DNA from: Candidatus Pacearchaeota archaeon
Lineage (GTDB): Archaea; Nanobdellota; Nanobdellia; Pacearchaeales; GW2011-AR1
DNA length: 30,121 bases
Direction of reading: 5' to 3'
Assembly (NCBI GenBank): GCA_017609045.1
Contig: JAFCES010000006.1
Location: 1 to 30,121, forward strand
Shown here piece by piece: positions 23,016 through 29,888 of the stretch. Under the pieces are notes generated by a model that worked only from the letters and a program-made list of their open reading frames with translations, was not told where the DNA came from and did no database searches. Position numbers and translations under genes: made by a program. Every line of letters begins with the position of its first letter. Positions within the stretch are counted from its first letter, which is position 1.

Positions 23016-23819
23016 TTATAGACTATCTAAAGGGCTTTTTATATTTTTAATTGATGCTTGGGATATTTGGGTGTAAATTTGGGTTGTTTTAATTGAACTA
23101 TGCCCGAGAATTTTTTGAATAATCCTTAAGTCTGTTCCCTGCTCAAGTAAATGAGTTGCAAAACTATGCCTTAGTAAATGTGGATAGACTCGCTTTTTGA
23201 TTTTAGCTTTTTTTCCTGCATTTTTAACAATTTTTCCTATTGTTTTTTTAGTTAGTCTTCCACCGCGATTTGAGGGAAATAAGTATTTTTGATTGTTGAG
23301 TTCACAATAATGTTTTAGTTCCTCAGTAACAGATTTAGGGATTTTAACAAACCTGTCTTTTTTCCCTTTTGCCAACTTAATATGAATTAGTTCTTCTTCA
23401 AAATTTATATTTTCTTTTTTTAAATTAACAATTTCTGAAACCCTTAACCCACATCCATAAAGAAGTTTTATTATTAATTTATGTTTTATATTTGAGATTG
23501 AATCTATTAATTTTTTGATTTCCTCAATAGTTAAAATCTCTGGAATTATTTTGTTTCTCCTTGGATTTGGAATATCTAGTCTTTGATGAAGAATTTTTTT
23601 AAAAAAATATTTTAAAGCAAAAACATTATGAGAGACAGATGCAGAATTATTTTTTGATAATTTTCTTAGCAAATACTCTTTTGCACTTTTAGGATTTATA
23701 CCTTTGTTTTCAGAAAATTCCAGATATTTTTTAACCTGATTTAAATAGCTTTTAATTGTTTCTTCAGAATAATTCCTCAATCTCAAATTTTCCTCTAATT
23801 TTTTCAACAAACCTTCCAT
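23016..23819 (-). CDS. xerA: Tyrosine recombinase XerA
   Basis: This 267-residue site-specific recombinase has an N-terminal SAM-like core-binding domain (RNYSEETIKSYLNQVKKYL) and a C-terminal catalytic domain. Catalytic residues visible are Arg126 (GCGLRVSE), Lys near 151, His214/Arg217 (PHLLRHSFATHLL), His240 (ILGHSS) and nucleophile Tyr249 (TTQIYTQIS). Archaeal XerA resolves chromosome dimers at dif. The extra alpha-helical insert that marks integron IntI is not seen between patches II and III. It heads an operon with topA. Its upstream side holds a TATA box, a palindrome and a dif/att-like inverted repeat, then a gene-cassette-like array pointing away from it, which makes it the prime candidate enzyme for that array. 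Confidence 0.92.
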   Translation of the reverse strand: MEGLLKKLEENLRLRNYSEETIKSYLNQVKKYLEFSENKGINPKSAKEYLLRKLSKNNSASVSHNVFALKYFFKKILHQRLDIPNPRRNKIIPEILTIEEIKKLIDSISNIKHKLIIKLLYGCGLRVSEIVNLKKENINFEEELIHIKLAKGKKDRFVKIPKSVTEELKHYCELNNQKYLFPSNRGGRLTKKTIGKIVKNAGKKAKIKKRVYPHLLRHSFATHLLEQGTDLRIIQKILGHSSIKTTQIYTQISQASIKNIKSPLDSL

Positions 23820-23823
23820 AAAA

Positions 23824-23849
23824 AATCCATTAAAATGGATTATATAAAG
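23824..23849 (-). promoter_or_regulatory. xerA promoter with an operator-like palindrome
   Basis: The TATA box TTTATATAA (minus strand, 23849-23841) lies about 25 bases before the xerA start, implying a leaderless mRNA. Between the two is the palindrome AATCCATT-AA-AATGGATT (23824-23841), ideally placed for a dimeric repressor or for XerA itself to block initiation. Confidence 0.5.
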
Positions 23850-23869
23850 TTACTAAATACCCTTTTAAA

Positions 23870-23917
23870 GGATATATAACCTAATAAGGTTCTATATCCG
23901 GGATGTTATGTCTAATT
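23870..23917 (+). repeat. dif/attI-like inverted repeat beside xerA
   Basis: GGATATATAACCT (23870-23882) and AGGTTCTATATCC (23887-23899) form a 13-bp inverted repeat with one mismatch and a 4-base centre, the size expected for paired recombinase-binding arms. It is followed by GGGATGTTATGTCTAATT. The last part fits the motif GTTA....YAATT found at other cassette borders (24645, 24855, 28438). The position, immediately upstream of the recombinase gene and at the head of the array, is where an integron attI would lie. Function is inferred. Confidence 0.5.
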
Positions 23918-24433
23918 CAGAATTCGGGCTGAAAGATAGAAACCGAAAGATTTAATCTTGTTTCATTAATTCAACAACATTCTCATCAATGTCTTTTTTG
24001 CTATGATATTGCTTTTTATCAACAAAATGATAATCTCTACAACCAACCCCATTAGGATTCCAGACCCTCAAATGTTGAACCACAGGTACATTTTCAGGAA
24101 AATTCTCTTTTGTTGAATGATATCTTTCTTTAAAATTAAATCTTCTTCCTATAACTTCCTCGCCTAAATGACCATAAAAAAAGAATTTTCCTTGATATGG
24201 GAAATCTTCACATTTATATTCAACCGATGTTCTAGACACAATTCCTCCAGATTCTTCTAAAATATTGTGTACATCTCCCAATCTATCGATTACACCCTCT
24301 ATAGAAATCTCCATTCCTTTTGTTCCGAATGTTCTTTGTTGGTTCATATTATTTAAGATAAAGATTATCTTTATAAATCTTTCGGTTAGTTTACTACTTT
24401 GCAGTTAATATTGCCAACGCCCGAATTCTGAAC
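23916..24433. repeat. Cassette unit 1: nested inverted repeats around one gene
   Basis: Outer pair: TTCAGAATTCGGGC (23916-23929) and its exact complement at 24420-24433. Inner pair: AACCGAAAGATTTA (23941-23954) and its complement at 24375-24388. The left spacer is 11 bases and the right is 31. The inner left copy overlaps the stop codon of the enclosed gene (23952-23954); the inner right copy overlaps its TATA box. Confidence 0.9.
23952..24347 (-). CDS. Cassette gene 1, hypothetical protein
   Basis: The 131-residue product begins MNQQRTFGTKGMEISIEGVI and ends NVVELMKQD. It is a mixed alpha/beta soluble protein rich in aromatic residues (GKFFFYGHLGEEVIG, RYHSTKENFP), with no family I recognise. 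A TATA box TTTATAAAG (24378-24370) 24 bases before the ATG makes a leaderless mRNA likely. The gene, promoter and stop fit exactly within the inner inverted repeat of cassette unit 1, so it is a self-contained expression unit. Orientation is the same as xerA. Confidence 0.65.
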   Translation of the reverse strand: MNQQRTFGTKGMEISIEGVIDRLGDVHNILEESGGIVSRTSVEYKCEDFPYQGKFFFYGHLGEEVIGRRFNFKERYHSTKENFPENVPVVQHLRVWNPNGVGCRDYHFVDKKQYHSKKDIDENVVELMKQD

Positions 24434-24657
24434 TCAAAATCCTTCGGATTTTGCCACGCTGCGCTCTCCTCGTTTCACTCGTCGGGAGACATAACAGGAA
24501 TTTAACGAGAAATGCCTCAGCTCGGCATTTCTCCAAATTTTTTGCTCCGCAAAAAACTCTCGAGTGTTCCGTAATTTTTCCAGCTCTGACTTCGTTGAGG
24601 GAAAATTACTTCACCTCGAGCCCTTCGGGTCGTTAAATTCCGATGTTATACGCAATT
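24434..24657 (+). repeat. attC-like intergenic element R1
   Basis: After a CTTCGG-capped hairpin (AAAATCCTTCGGATTTT, 24438-24454) comes ATAACA (24491-24496) plus GGAATTTAACGA (24497-24508). These are matched 120 bases later by TCGTTAAATTCC (24630-24641) and TGTTAT (24644-24649). The result is an 18-bp stem with a 2-base bulge (GA, 24642-24643) on one side. The loop holds further hairpins (GAGAAATGCC/GGCATTTCTC, CTCGAG repeats, GAGCCCTTCGGG). The right edge reads GTTATACGCAATT (24645-24657). Paired arms with extrahelical bases and a structured loop are the plan of integron attC sites. Confidence 0.6.
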
Positions 24658-24865
24658 AAATTTTCACTTATTTTCTTTTTAAAAAAAGAAACAAAAAGGA
24701 AAGCACACATCTCTCATTTAATGGGTTTTACAGACGGAACCCACCGTCCTAAAGTGTCCTCTTTAAATTAATATGGCTCACGACTTTGATTTTTTCCTTC
24801 GGAACATTGCATTAAAAATCAATCCCTGCAAGTTTTCGGGAGAGTTGAACAGGGGTTAATTGCAA
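24658..24865. other. Short gene-less segment between array sites
   Basis: No convincing gene. It holds an A/T-rich element (TTTTCTTTTTAAAAAAAGAA and following bases, 24671-24697) repeated in variant form at 28144 and 29889. It also holds a hairpin whose stem is private but whose loop (TTCCTTCGGAACATTGCATT, about 24795-24814) nearly repeats one at 28905-28941. The segment ends with AACAGG (24848-24853) running directly into GTTAATTGCAATT (24855-24867), like a left half-site joined to a right half-site with the loop lost. A 28-codon frame at 24773 is the hairpin read as protein and is not believed. Confidence 0.5.
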
Positions 24866-25292
24866 TTTGAGATTTGGGCTAAAAGCTAGTCAAATTAAAA
24901 ATTTGAAAAAGAATATAAAAAGAAGTTGGCTTATTTTGTTGCCGAAAGATAAGCTTGAGTTTTGTATGCATTTCTTACTCTGTCGCCCCACTCTGCTCTT
25001 TCTGAGGGGCTCAATCCGTTATCTCTGTCATCCAAAACTCTTCTTGCTGTTTCTTCAGCAATTATTGTACCTATATCATATTTGCCTTTCGCACTTCCTA
25101 TTGCAGTAACCGCTTTGCTCAAGGCTGTTCTAGATGCTTGCTCTCTTTTGAAAGCATCCCTATACATATCTGCGATTTCTTGTGACATTTTAATTACCTT
25201 ACATTTAGGTGCAATAGCAAGTATTTAAATCTTTTGGTAATTCACTACTATAAAGATACAACGCCAACTTCTTGAAACGCCCAAATCTCAAA
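24866..25292. repeat. Cassette unit 2: nested inverted repeats around one gene
   Basis: Outer pair: TTTGAGATTTGGGC (24866-24879) and its exact complement at 25279-25292. Inner pair: AAGAAGTTGGC (24920-24930) and its complement at 25263-25273. Spacers are 40 bases on the left and 5 on the right. The inner left copy abuts the stop codon of the enclosed gene (24931-24933). The short and long spacers are on the opposite sides, relative to gene direction, from cassette unit 1. Confidence 0.9.
24931..25188 (-). CDS. Cassette gene 2, small hypothetical protein
   Basis: This is an 85-residue, probably all-helical, soluble protein beginning MSQEIADMYRDAFKREQASR and ending RNAYKTQAYLSATK. Family unknown. 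A TATA-like GATTTAAATAC on the minus strand (about 25230-25222) lies 35-40 bases before the start, leaving a leader of about ten bases. Gene and promoter are enclosed by the inner repeat of cassette unit 2. A real gene is likely because codon composition and promoter placement match those of the neighbouring cassettes, but it is short. Confidence 0.55.
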   Translation of the reverse strand: MSQEIADMYRDAFKREQASRTALSKAVTAIGSAKGKYDIGTIIAEETARRVLDDRDNGLSPSERAEWGDRVRNAYKTQAYLSATK

Positions 25293-25557
25293 CTTCTCCC
25301 TTCGGTCGACCACGCTGCGCTCTCGCCTATCGGCTCGGGGCATTTAACAGGGCTTATACAGAAACCTCGTTGCACTTCGAAGATTGAAAGTAAAAAAATA
25401 GTTAAAAATGCCTCTTGATGCCCCCGACCAAATCTCGCAAGCTCATCCCACCCCTAAATTGTAGAAATTGTTGTAAATAAAAAGTGAGCCGCCTTGGTGC
25501 TTCGCACAGATAGTTTTTATCTTCGAAAAACGATAATTTTATATAGATATTTTATTT
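25293..25557 (+). repeat. Array intergenic element R2 and promoter of the surface-protein gene
   Basis: No gene. It holds CCACGCTGCGCTCTC (also in R1 at about 24455-24469), then AACAGGGCTTA (25346-25356) followed 21 bases later by TCGTTGCACTT (25367-25377). The same two blocks with the same 21-base offset occur at 28968 and 28989. GCATTTAAC/GTTAAAAATGC form a loose stem. An imperfect inverted repeat AGAAATTGTTG (25463-25473) faces CAACAACTTCT (28181-28191) across the next gene. A TATA box TTTTATATAG (about 25538-25547) serves that gene. Confidence 0.6.
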
Positions 25558-28116
25558 ATGATTAACATTATGAAAAAAGAAGTGATAGTTTTACTTTTGT
25601 TAGGAATATTATTGGTTTCACCTTTAGTCTCAGCACAAGAACAATCTCAAACTTACTCTGGATTTAACAGATTTGTAGATAACATAAAACTATTTTTTTC
25701 TTCCGGAGATAGTAAAGTTATGTTGGCTTTGGAAATAAGGGAAAAAGAATTGAATTCTGCAATAAATAATGCCAGACTAGGAAATGATGACGCGACAATT
25801 AAAAATCTTGAGTCTGCAATAAACAAGTTAAAAATTGTCCAGGAAAGAGTATCTCCAGATACAGCAGATAAAGTTAAGAATAATATAGAAATGATTGAAA
25901 AAGAAAATGTAGGGATTGATTTAGCTTATTTTGAAAAATATTTAATAGAAGAAGAAAAGACCAAACTTTCTGCTGACTTATCAAAAAAGATTTTTGATTA
26001 TTGTAATGAATTGGCTATGCAGGATTATGATTTAATGTTAAACGATGAAAAATGCATTAGTTATTCTTGGATGGAAAAGAAAGTAGAGAAAAATTTAAAT
26101 CAAGAGCAGGAAAAATCTCAGAATGAAATCCAAAATCAAATTAAGATTTGTATGAATAATCCAAAGGAATGCAGATGTGATGAAATTCCTTTGTTGAGTG
26201 AAAGAAAAAAATGCGAAAGGTATAAATCATTGGCAATAAAGTGTGAATTTCAGGATGATGAATCTGCATGCAAAGAGATAAATATGTTCAAAGATGTCCA
26301 ATCCGATAAAAGGGAAAATTATGAAGAAGAAATTTTAGAGAAATATATGCCTGGCGAGTGCTTAGAAGTAGGAGTAAAAGATGGAGAAGAATGCAAGAGA
26401 TTGATTATTGCTTTAAATAAACCAGAATCAGAATGTATTGAAAATGGGCAGATTTTAAGTGGAAAAGAATGTGAGAGGAAACTTGTTAGAGAAGATAAAA
26501 TTCCAGGAGATTGCATTAAAAATGGAGAGATTGTTTCTCCTGAAGAATGCAAAGAGATTATGAAAGAGAAATCTGAAGTTTCTGATGATGAGATTAAGGT
26601 AAATTTACAAGAATGTGTTGATGCAGGTTATACCACAAAAAAAGCGTGTGAAGCATTTATCTTAAAACAAAATCTTCCAAAAGAATGTGTTGATGCAGGG
26701 GCTTTAACTCCAGAAGCATGTGAAAAACTTAAACTTCCTCAAAAATGCCAAGGAGAAGCATTTTCAAATGAAGAATGCGAAGCAGTTTTTATAAAAGAAA
26801 AAATGCCTCTTGTATGTCAGGAGTCTGGAACTTATAATTTCTTTAAATGTGCTAAACTTTTGTATGCAAGAGTTTCTGATATAAGCATAGAAGGAGAAAT
26901 TCCATATTTAGAATCAAAAGGAATTAGTGTTGATGAAATTCCTGAAGAATGTTTTAAAGATAGCAGTAGAAATACATTTGAAAGAGATATGGATTGTGAT
27001 GAAGCATTAATAAAAAAATTTGGAATTATGCTTCCTCCACCAGAAAATATAGAAAATATTCCTGAGCCTTGTATAAAAGATGGAACTCCTGTTTCTCCTG
27101 AAGAATGTGAAGAAATTTTAGGAAGTGGAATCATACAAAATGAATTGCAAGATGTTATTCCAGAGATATGCAAAGAAGCAAATGTTGAGACTCCTGAAGA
27201 ATGTGGGAAGCTCTTAGAAGAACAAAGAATAGAAGAAGGAATTGGGATTAATATGCCTGAAGAATGCATAGGAATATCAGCAGAAGAATGCAAAAAAATT
27301 ATGGAAGAAAAAAATGTTACGATAAAAAAACCTGAAATTGAAATTGAAGAAATCTGTTGTAAAAAGACAATAATAGGAGAAGCGCCAAGATACAGATGGG
27401 ATTACGAAGAGGATTGTGTTCCTTCAGAAGTTCAAACAGCTGAAGTGGTAAGTGATGATTTTTGCCATAAAGAAGAAAATATAAATGAGGACATTATAAT
27501 TAAAAAGGGAGTTCCCGAGGAGTGTGCAAAATTAGGAGTATATGATAAAGAATCTTGCAGTTTAATCATGTCAAAAATCAATGAAGAAAGAATTAAACAG
27601 GGAGATAAAGTAGTAGTGGACGATGATGGTAATACAGATGTTATTACAAATGACCAGATTAATCAAATTGTAGATGATGCTGTTAAAAAGTCAGATGAAA
27701 TAAAACCAGATATTGCAAAAGCAAATGAAATAAAACAAGAAGTTGATGTTATAGAAGATAATATCAAAGAAATAGATAATGTTGCTAAAACAATAGATAA
27801 AAAAGATTCTGATAATGCAGTTGATAAACCCCTAATGGATAAAGATAATGAAGATGTAACTCTTGGCCCAAACATAGTTGATGATGATGTGGCTCCAGGA
27901 CCACAAGGAATTGTAGGAGAAATAGAAGTTGATTCTGAAAGTCCAAATGAAGATAGTGGAAGTGAAAGTCCAGAAAGTTCAAGTAGTAGAGAAAGTAGTA
28001 GTGGTTCAGAAGGAGATTCTAGCGAAGGAGGTAATGTAATAACAGGAGACGTTATAGGTTTGGGAAATAAAGAATCATTTTTAGGGGAATTTTTTAAGAG
28101 GATATTTGGAATATGA
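25558..28116 (+). CDS. Large secreted/surface protein with Cys-containing repeats
   Basis: This is an 852-codon frame; ATG 25570 (fifth codon) is the better start because a TATA box lies about 26 bases before it and it directly begins a signal peptide (MKKEVIVLLLLGILLVSPLV then SAQ). The N-terminal third is helical and charged. From about residue 255 to 690 there are roughly ten degenerate repeats of the form P-x-x-C-(6-9)-x-E-x-C-x-x-(I/L), for example IPEPCIKDGTPVSPEECEEI and VPEECAKLGVYDKESCSLIM. The paired cysteines suggest disulfide-bonded extracellular modules. A Ser/Glu/Gly-rich tail is followed by VITGDVIGLG and a terminal amphipathic FFKRIFGI, possibly an anchor or sorting signal. 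It is likely a cell-surface adhesin- or envelope-type protein; no family is recognised. Confidence 0.75.
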   Translation: MINIMKKEVIVLLLLGILLVSPLVSAQEQSQTYSGFNRFVDNIKLFFSSGDSKVMLALEIREKELNSAINNARLGNDDATIKNLESAINKLKIVQERVSPDTADKVKNNIEMIEKENVGIDLAYFEKYLIEEEKTKLSADLSKKIFDYCNELAMQDYDLMLNDEKCISYSWMEKKVEKNLNQEQEKSQNEIQNQIKICMNNPKECRCDEIPLLSERKKCERYKSLAIKCEFQDDESACKEINMFKDVQSDKRENYEEEILEKYMPGECLEVGVKDGEECKRLIIALNKPESECIENGQILSGKECERKLVREDKIPGDCIKNGEIVSPEECKEIMKEKSEVSDDEIKVNLQECVDAGYTTKKACEAFILKQNLPKECVDAGALTPEACEKLKLPQKCQGEAFSNEECEAVFIKEKMPLVCQESGTYNFFKCAKLLYARVSDISIEGEIPYLESKGISVDEIPEECFKDSSRNTFERDMDCDEALIKKFGIMLPPPENIENIPEPCIKDGTPVSPEECEEILGSGIIQNELQDVIPEICKEANVETPEECGKLLEEQRIEEGIGINMPEECIGISAEECKKIMEEKNVTIKKPEIEIEEICCKKTIIGEAPRYRWDYEEDCVPSEVQTAEVVSDDFCHKEENINEDIIIKKGVPEECAKLGVYDKESCSLIMSKINEERIKQGDKVVVDDDGNTDVITNDQINQIVDDAVKKSDEIKPDIAKANEIKQEVDVIEDNIKEIDNVAKTIDKKDSDNAVDKPLMDKDNEDVTLGPNIVDDDVAPGPQGIVGEIEVDSESPNEDSGSESPESSSSRESSSGSEGDSSEGGNVITGDVIGLGNKESFLGEFFKRIFGI

Positions 28117-28143
28117 AAAAGAGAATTTAAACGAAACTCTCTA

Positions 28144-28450
28144 TTTTTCTTTTTTAGAAAAAAAGAAACAAAAAATATCGCAACAACTTCTCTTATACAA
28201 TGCCCACCCTAACAGAAAATTTTCAACTCACGAGGGCTTTTCGTAAGCCAGCTCGTGCCCTACGGGTCTGGGAACAGCAGATTAAGAGGTAATTTCTTTT
28301 TGCTTTGCAAATCGGCTTTGTGCCGACCAGAAATTAGCCCAAATGTCAATCCAGCTCTCAAAAATTTCTCAGCTCGTCACTTCGTTCCAGAGGATAAATT
28401 TTTGGAGGGATTGCCACTTCTCTTAATCGCATATGATGTTAGTTTCAATT
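28144..28450 (+). repeat. Array intergenic element R4 (attC-like, with terminal module)
   Basis: It begins with an A/T-rich block (28154-28175) and a 35-base hairpin block (28225-28259, CTCACGAG...CTCGTG with inner GGCTT/AAGCC). Both recur identically at 29894-29915 and 29945-29979. Then come AACA (28273-28276) and arm GATTAAGAG (28280-28288). These are matched by CTCTTAATC (28420-28428) and TGTT (28437-28440), with a 3-base and an 8-base internal offset. The right border is GTTAGTTTCAATT (28438-28450). The long frame across it (28255-28455) is a by-product of the repeats and not a gene. Confidence 0.6.
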
Positions 28451-28902
28451 TTTGAGTCAGCCTATTTTTTATTGGGCAAGAATTGTTACTACTAATCAAA
28501 GACTATAAAACAGAAAGATTTATATAGTGGTAGTATTCTCCTAAAGCTATGGCACAAATAAATTATGATGGAAATGGATTTTACATAATAGATCCAGTTA
28601 CAAAAGAAAGAGAACCAATACCTGTGGATTCACTTCCAGAAGAATTTGATCCAGGTGAAGGTGTATCTTTTGATTACAATGATGGGTTAATCTTTCATAA
28701 ACCTGTAACTCGTGATCAATTTGTTGCTGAATGTCAAAGAGCATATGATAAATCAAAAAGACCGATTCCTGCTCAAGGAAATACATTCAATCTAATTGTA
28801 GATAAAACACCAGTAAAATCTTTAGATAACCTATAAACAATTCTTGCCTTTTATTCTTTTATTTTATTGAACTTCGTTCTAGATGTACGGCTGACTCAAA
28901 AA
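28449..28902. repeat. Cassette unit 3: nested inverted repeats around one gene
   Basis: Outer pair: TTTTTGAGTCAGCC (28449-28462) and its exact complement at 28889-28902. Inner pair: GGCAAGAATTGTT (28475-28487) and its complement at 28836-28848. Spacers are 12 and 40 bases. The inner right copy begins on the last base of the enclosed gene's stop codon (28834-28836). Confidence 0.92.
28549..28836 (+). CDS. Cassette gene 3, small hypothetical protein
   Basis: The 95-residue acidic soluble protein begins MAQINYDGNGFYIIDPVTKE and ends DKTPVKSLDNL. It is probably beta-rich in the first half (FYIIDPVTKEREPIPVD, GVSFDYNDGLIFHKPV) with a helix near residue 60-72. Family unknown. TATA box TTTATATAG (28519-28527) is 22-30 bases before the ATG, so the mRNA is leaderless and the cassette carries its own promoter. 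Plus-strand orientation, opposite to cassette genes 1 and 2. Confidence 0.65.
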   Translation: MAQINYDGNGFYIIDPVTKEREPIPVDSLPEEFDPGEGVSFDYNDGLIFHKPVTRDQFVAECQRAYDKSKRPIPAQGNTFNLIVDKTPVKSLDNL

Positions 28903-29014
28903 CTCTAAAATTTTCCTACGGAACGTTGCACTAAATTTTAGGTCTTCCCTTCGGCTCACCCCCATATAACAGGGCTTAAAGGGTTCGCTCGTTGCACTTT
29001 TTTCTATTAATTAG
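28903..29014 (+). repeat. Array intergenic element R3
   Basis: A hairpin CTAAAATTT...AAATTTTAG (28905-28941) carries the loop TTCCTACGGAACGTTGCACT, near-identical to that at about 24795-24814 although the stems differ. Then follow AACAGGGCTTA (28968-28978) and TCGTTGCACTT (28989-28999) with the same spacing as in R2. No matching right half-site (GATGTTA) follows, so it looks like a solo half-site. Confidence 0.6.
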
Positions 29015-29051
29015 AAATAATCTTTCCACTCCTAAAGCGAGTTTTTAAAAT

Positions 29052-29240
29052 TCAATCTCTGATTGTCCAGTTTATGATTATTGTTACTGCAAGGAAAATA
29101 CCTGCAATAATCCAAACCATCGTCGAGCTTAACTCCGACAATACTGGGAGATTTAGAGAATCTCTTAAAAAATAATTCCAGCTTCCTAAACCAATAGCAA
29201 TTAATGCTAAAATTATTTTCACCCCTATTAATTTTGCCAT
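29052..29240 (-). CDS. Cassette gene 4a, small two-helix membrane protein
   Basis: The 62-residue protein has two hydrophobic helices (about 4-22 and 40-59) separated by a short polar loop (NYFLRDSLNLPVLSELSS) and a charged end (NWTIRD). Family unknown. The TATA box GTTTATAAATAA on the minus strand (29270-29259) lies about 25 bases before the ATG, giving a leaderless mRNA. It is divergent from the next gene inside the same inverted-repeat unit, and both encode membrane proteins. Confidence 0.6.
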   Translation of the reverse strand: MAKLIGVKIILALIAIGLGSWNYFLRDSLNLPVLSELSSTMVWIIAGIFLAVTIIINWTIRD

Positions 29241-29388
29241 AAATAATTTATGTTAAACTTATTTATAAACTTTTGTTTTTCAAATTTTTTCTTTAGAAAA
29301 GTATATAAGTTTAAGGCATATTTTTGGTTTTGGATATTTTTCTTCTCCACCTTTTTTCTTTTTAGCATTAGTTCTTTTTTTAGTACTT

Positions 29389-29853
29389 GTGTTCAAAATT
29401 CTCTATAAAATTATTTCTTCTTTTGCAGGAAATATTTATCTTTTTTGGATATATATTTTTATCTTATCTTTAGCAGAAGCTTTGATTCTCTTAATTTTCT
29501 TGGCTTCTCATATAAGAGCCTACGAATTTTATCAAAACAAGAATGTTTTCAGAACTTCTGAATTTGATAAAGCACAGAAAGATAAGAATTTTTTAAAGAA
29601 AAAAGGTTCTTTGAAAGGAACAACTATAGATGATAAACTTTCTGGCTTTTTAATTTTTTCCTTTTATCAAGGAGTAATAGTAATGGGAAGACCTTTTTGG
29701 TTTATCAAAGTTATGTGGGCAGTCTTTAAAAAAGCAATAAAAAACAAAAAAGAAGGGTTTGATAACTTTTATATGTGGAGAAAACTTTATGATGACATGA
29801 AAGAGAAGAAATATATTTATTATCCATGGGTTATAAGGATGAATAAAAAATAA
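29389..29853 (+). CDS. Cassette gene 4b, membrane protein of unknown function
   Basis: The 154 residues from GTG 29389 contain a long hydrophobic region (about 10-42) and a basic, aromatic soluble part (GRPFWFIKVMWAVFKKAIKN, KKYIYYPWVIRMNKK). The reading frame stays open upstream to about 29269 and encodes a further hydrophobic stretch (FFFLALVLFLVLVFKILY) that would make a good first membrane helix. No ATG, GTG or TTG lies in frame before 29389. A TATA-like GTATATAAG (29301-29309) would start transcription near 29330, so a non-standard start such as ATT is possible. The stop codon lies in the inner repeat of unit 4. Confidence 0.55.
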   Translation: MFKILYKIISSFAGNIYLFWIYIFILSLAEALILLIFLASHIRAYEFYQNKNVFRTSEFDKAQKDKNFLKKKGSLKGTTIDDKLSGFLIFSFYQGVIVMGRPFWFIKVMWAVFKKAIKNKKEGFDNFYMWRKLYDDMKEKKYIYYPWVIRMNKK

Positions 29854-29888
29854 AAACTCGCTTTCCACCCCCAAGATTATTTTATCTT

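Larger units (their letters stand above)
29015..29882. repeat. Cassette unit 4: nested inverted repeats around two divergent genes
   Basis: Outer pair: AAATAATCTT (29015-29024) and its complement at 29873-29882. Inner pair: AAAGCGAGTTTTT (29034-29046) and its exact complement at 29852-29864. Spacers are 9 and 8 bases. The inner right copy overlaps the stop codon of the plus-strand gene (29851-29853); the inner left copy lies five bases from the stop codon of the minus-strand gene (29052-29054). Confidence 0.88.

Noticed and set aside
23016..23819. Integron integrase IntI
   Set aside because: The spacing between catalytic patches fits ordinary Xer proteins; the IntI-specific extra helix is not visible.
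24451..24636. 61-codon plus-strand open frame
   Set aside because: It lies inside the R1 element and reads through its hairpins.
26832..27293. 153-codon minus-strand open frame
   Set aside because: It is antisense to the Cys-repeat protein; its Ser/His/Ile-rich repeats mirror the sense repeats.
28255..28455. 66-codon plus-strand open frame
   Set aside because: It lies entirely within the R4 repeat element, has no promoter at proper distance and is explained by the hairpin sequences.
23916..29882. Insertion sequences or transposons bounded by terminal inverted repeats
   Set aside because: No transposase is encoded inside the units, each unit has different repeats, there are two nested pairs, and no target-site duplications were seen.
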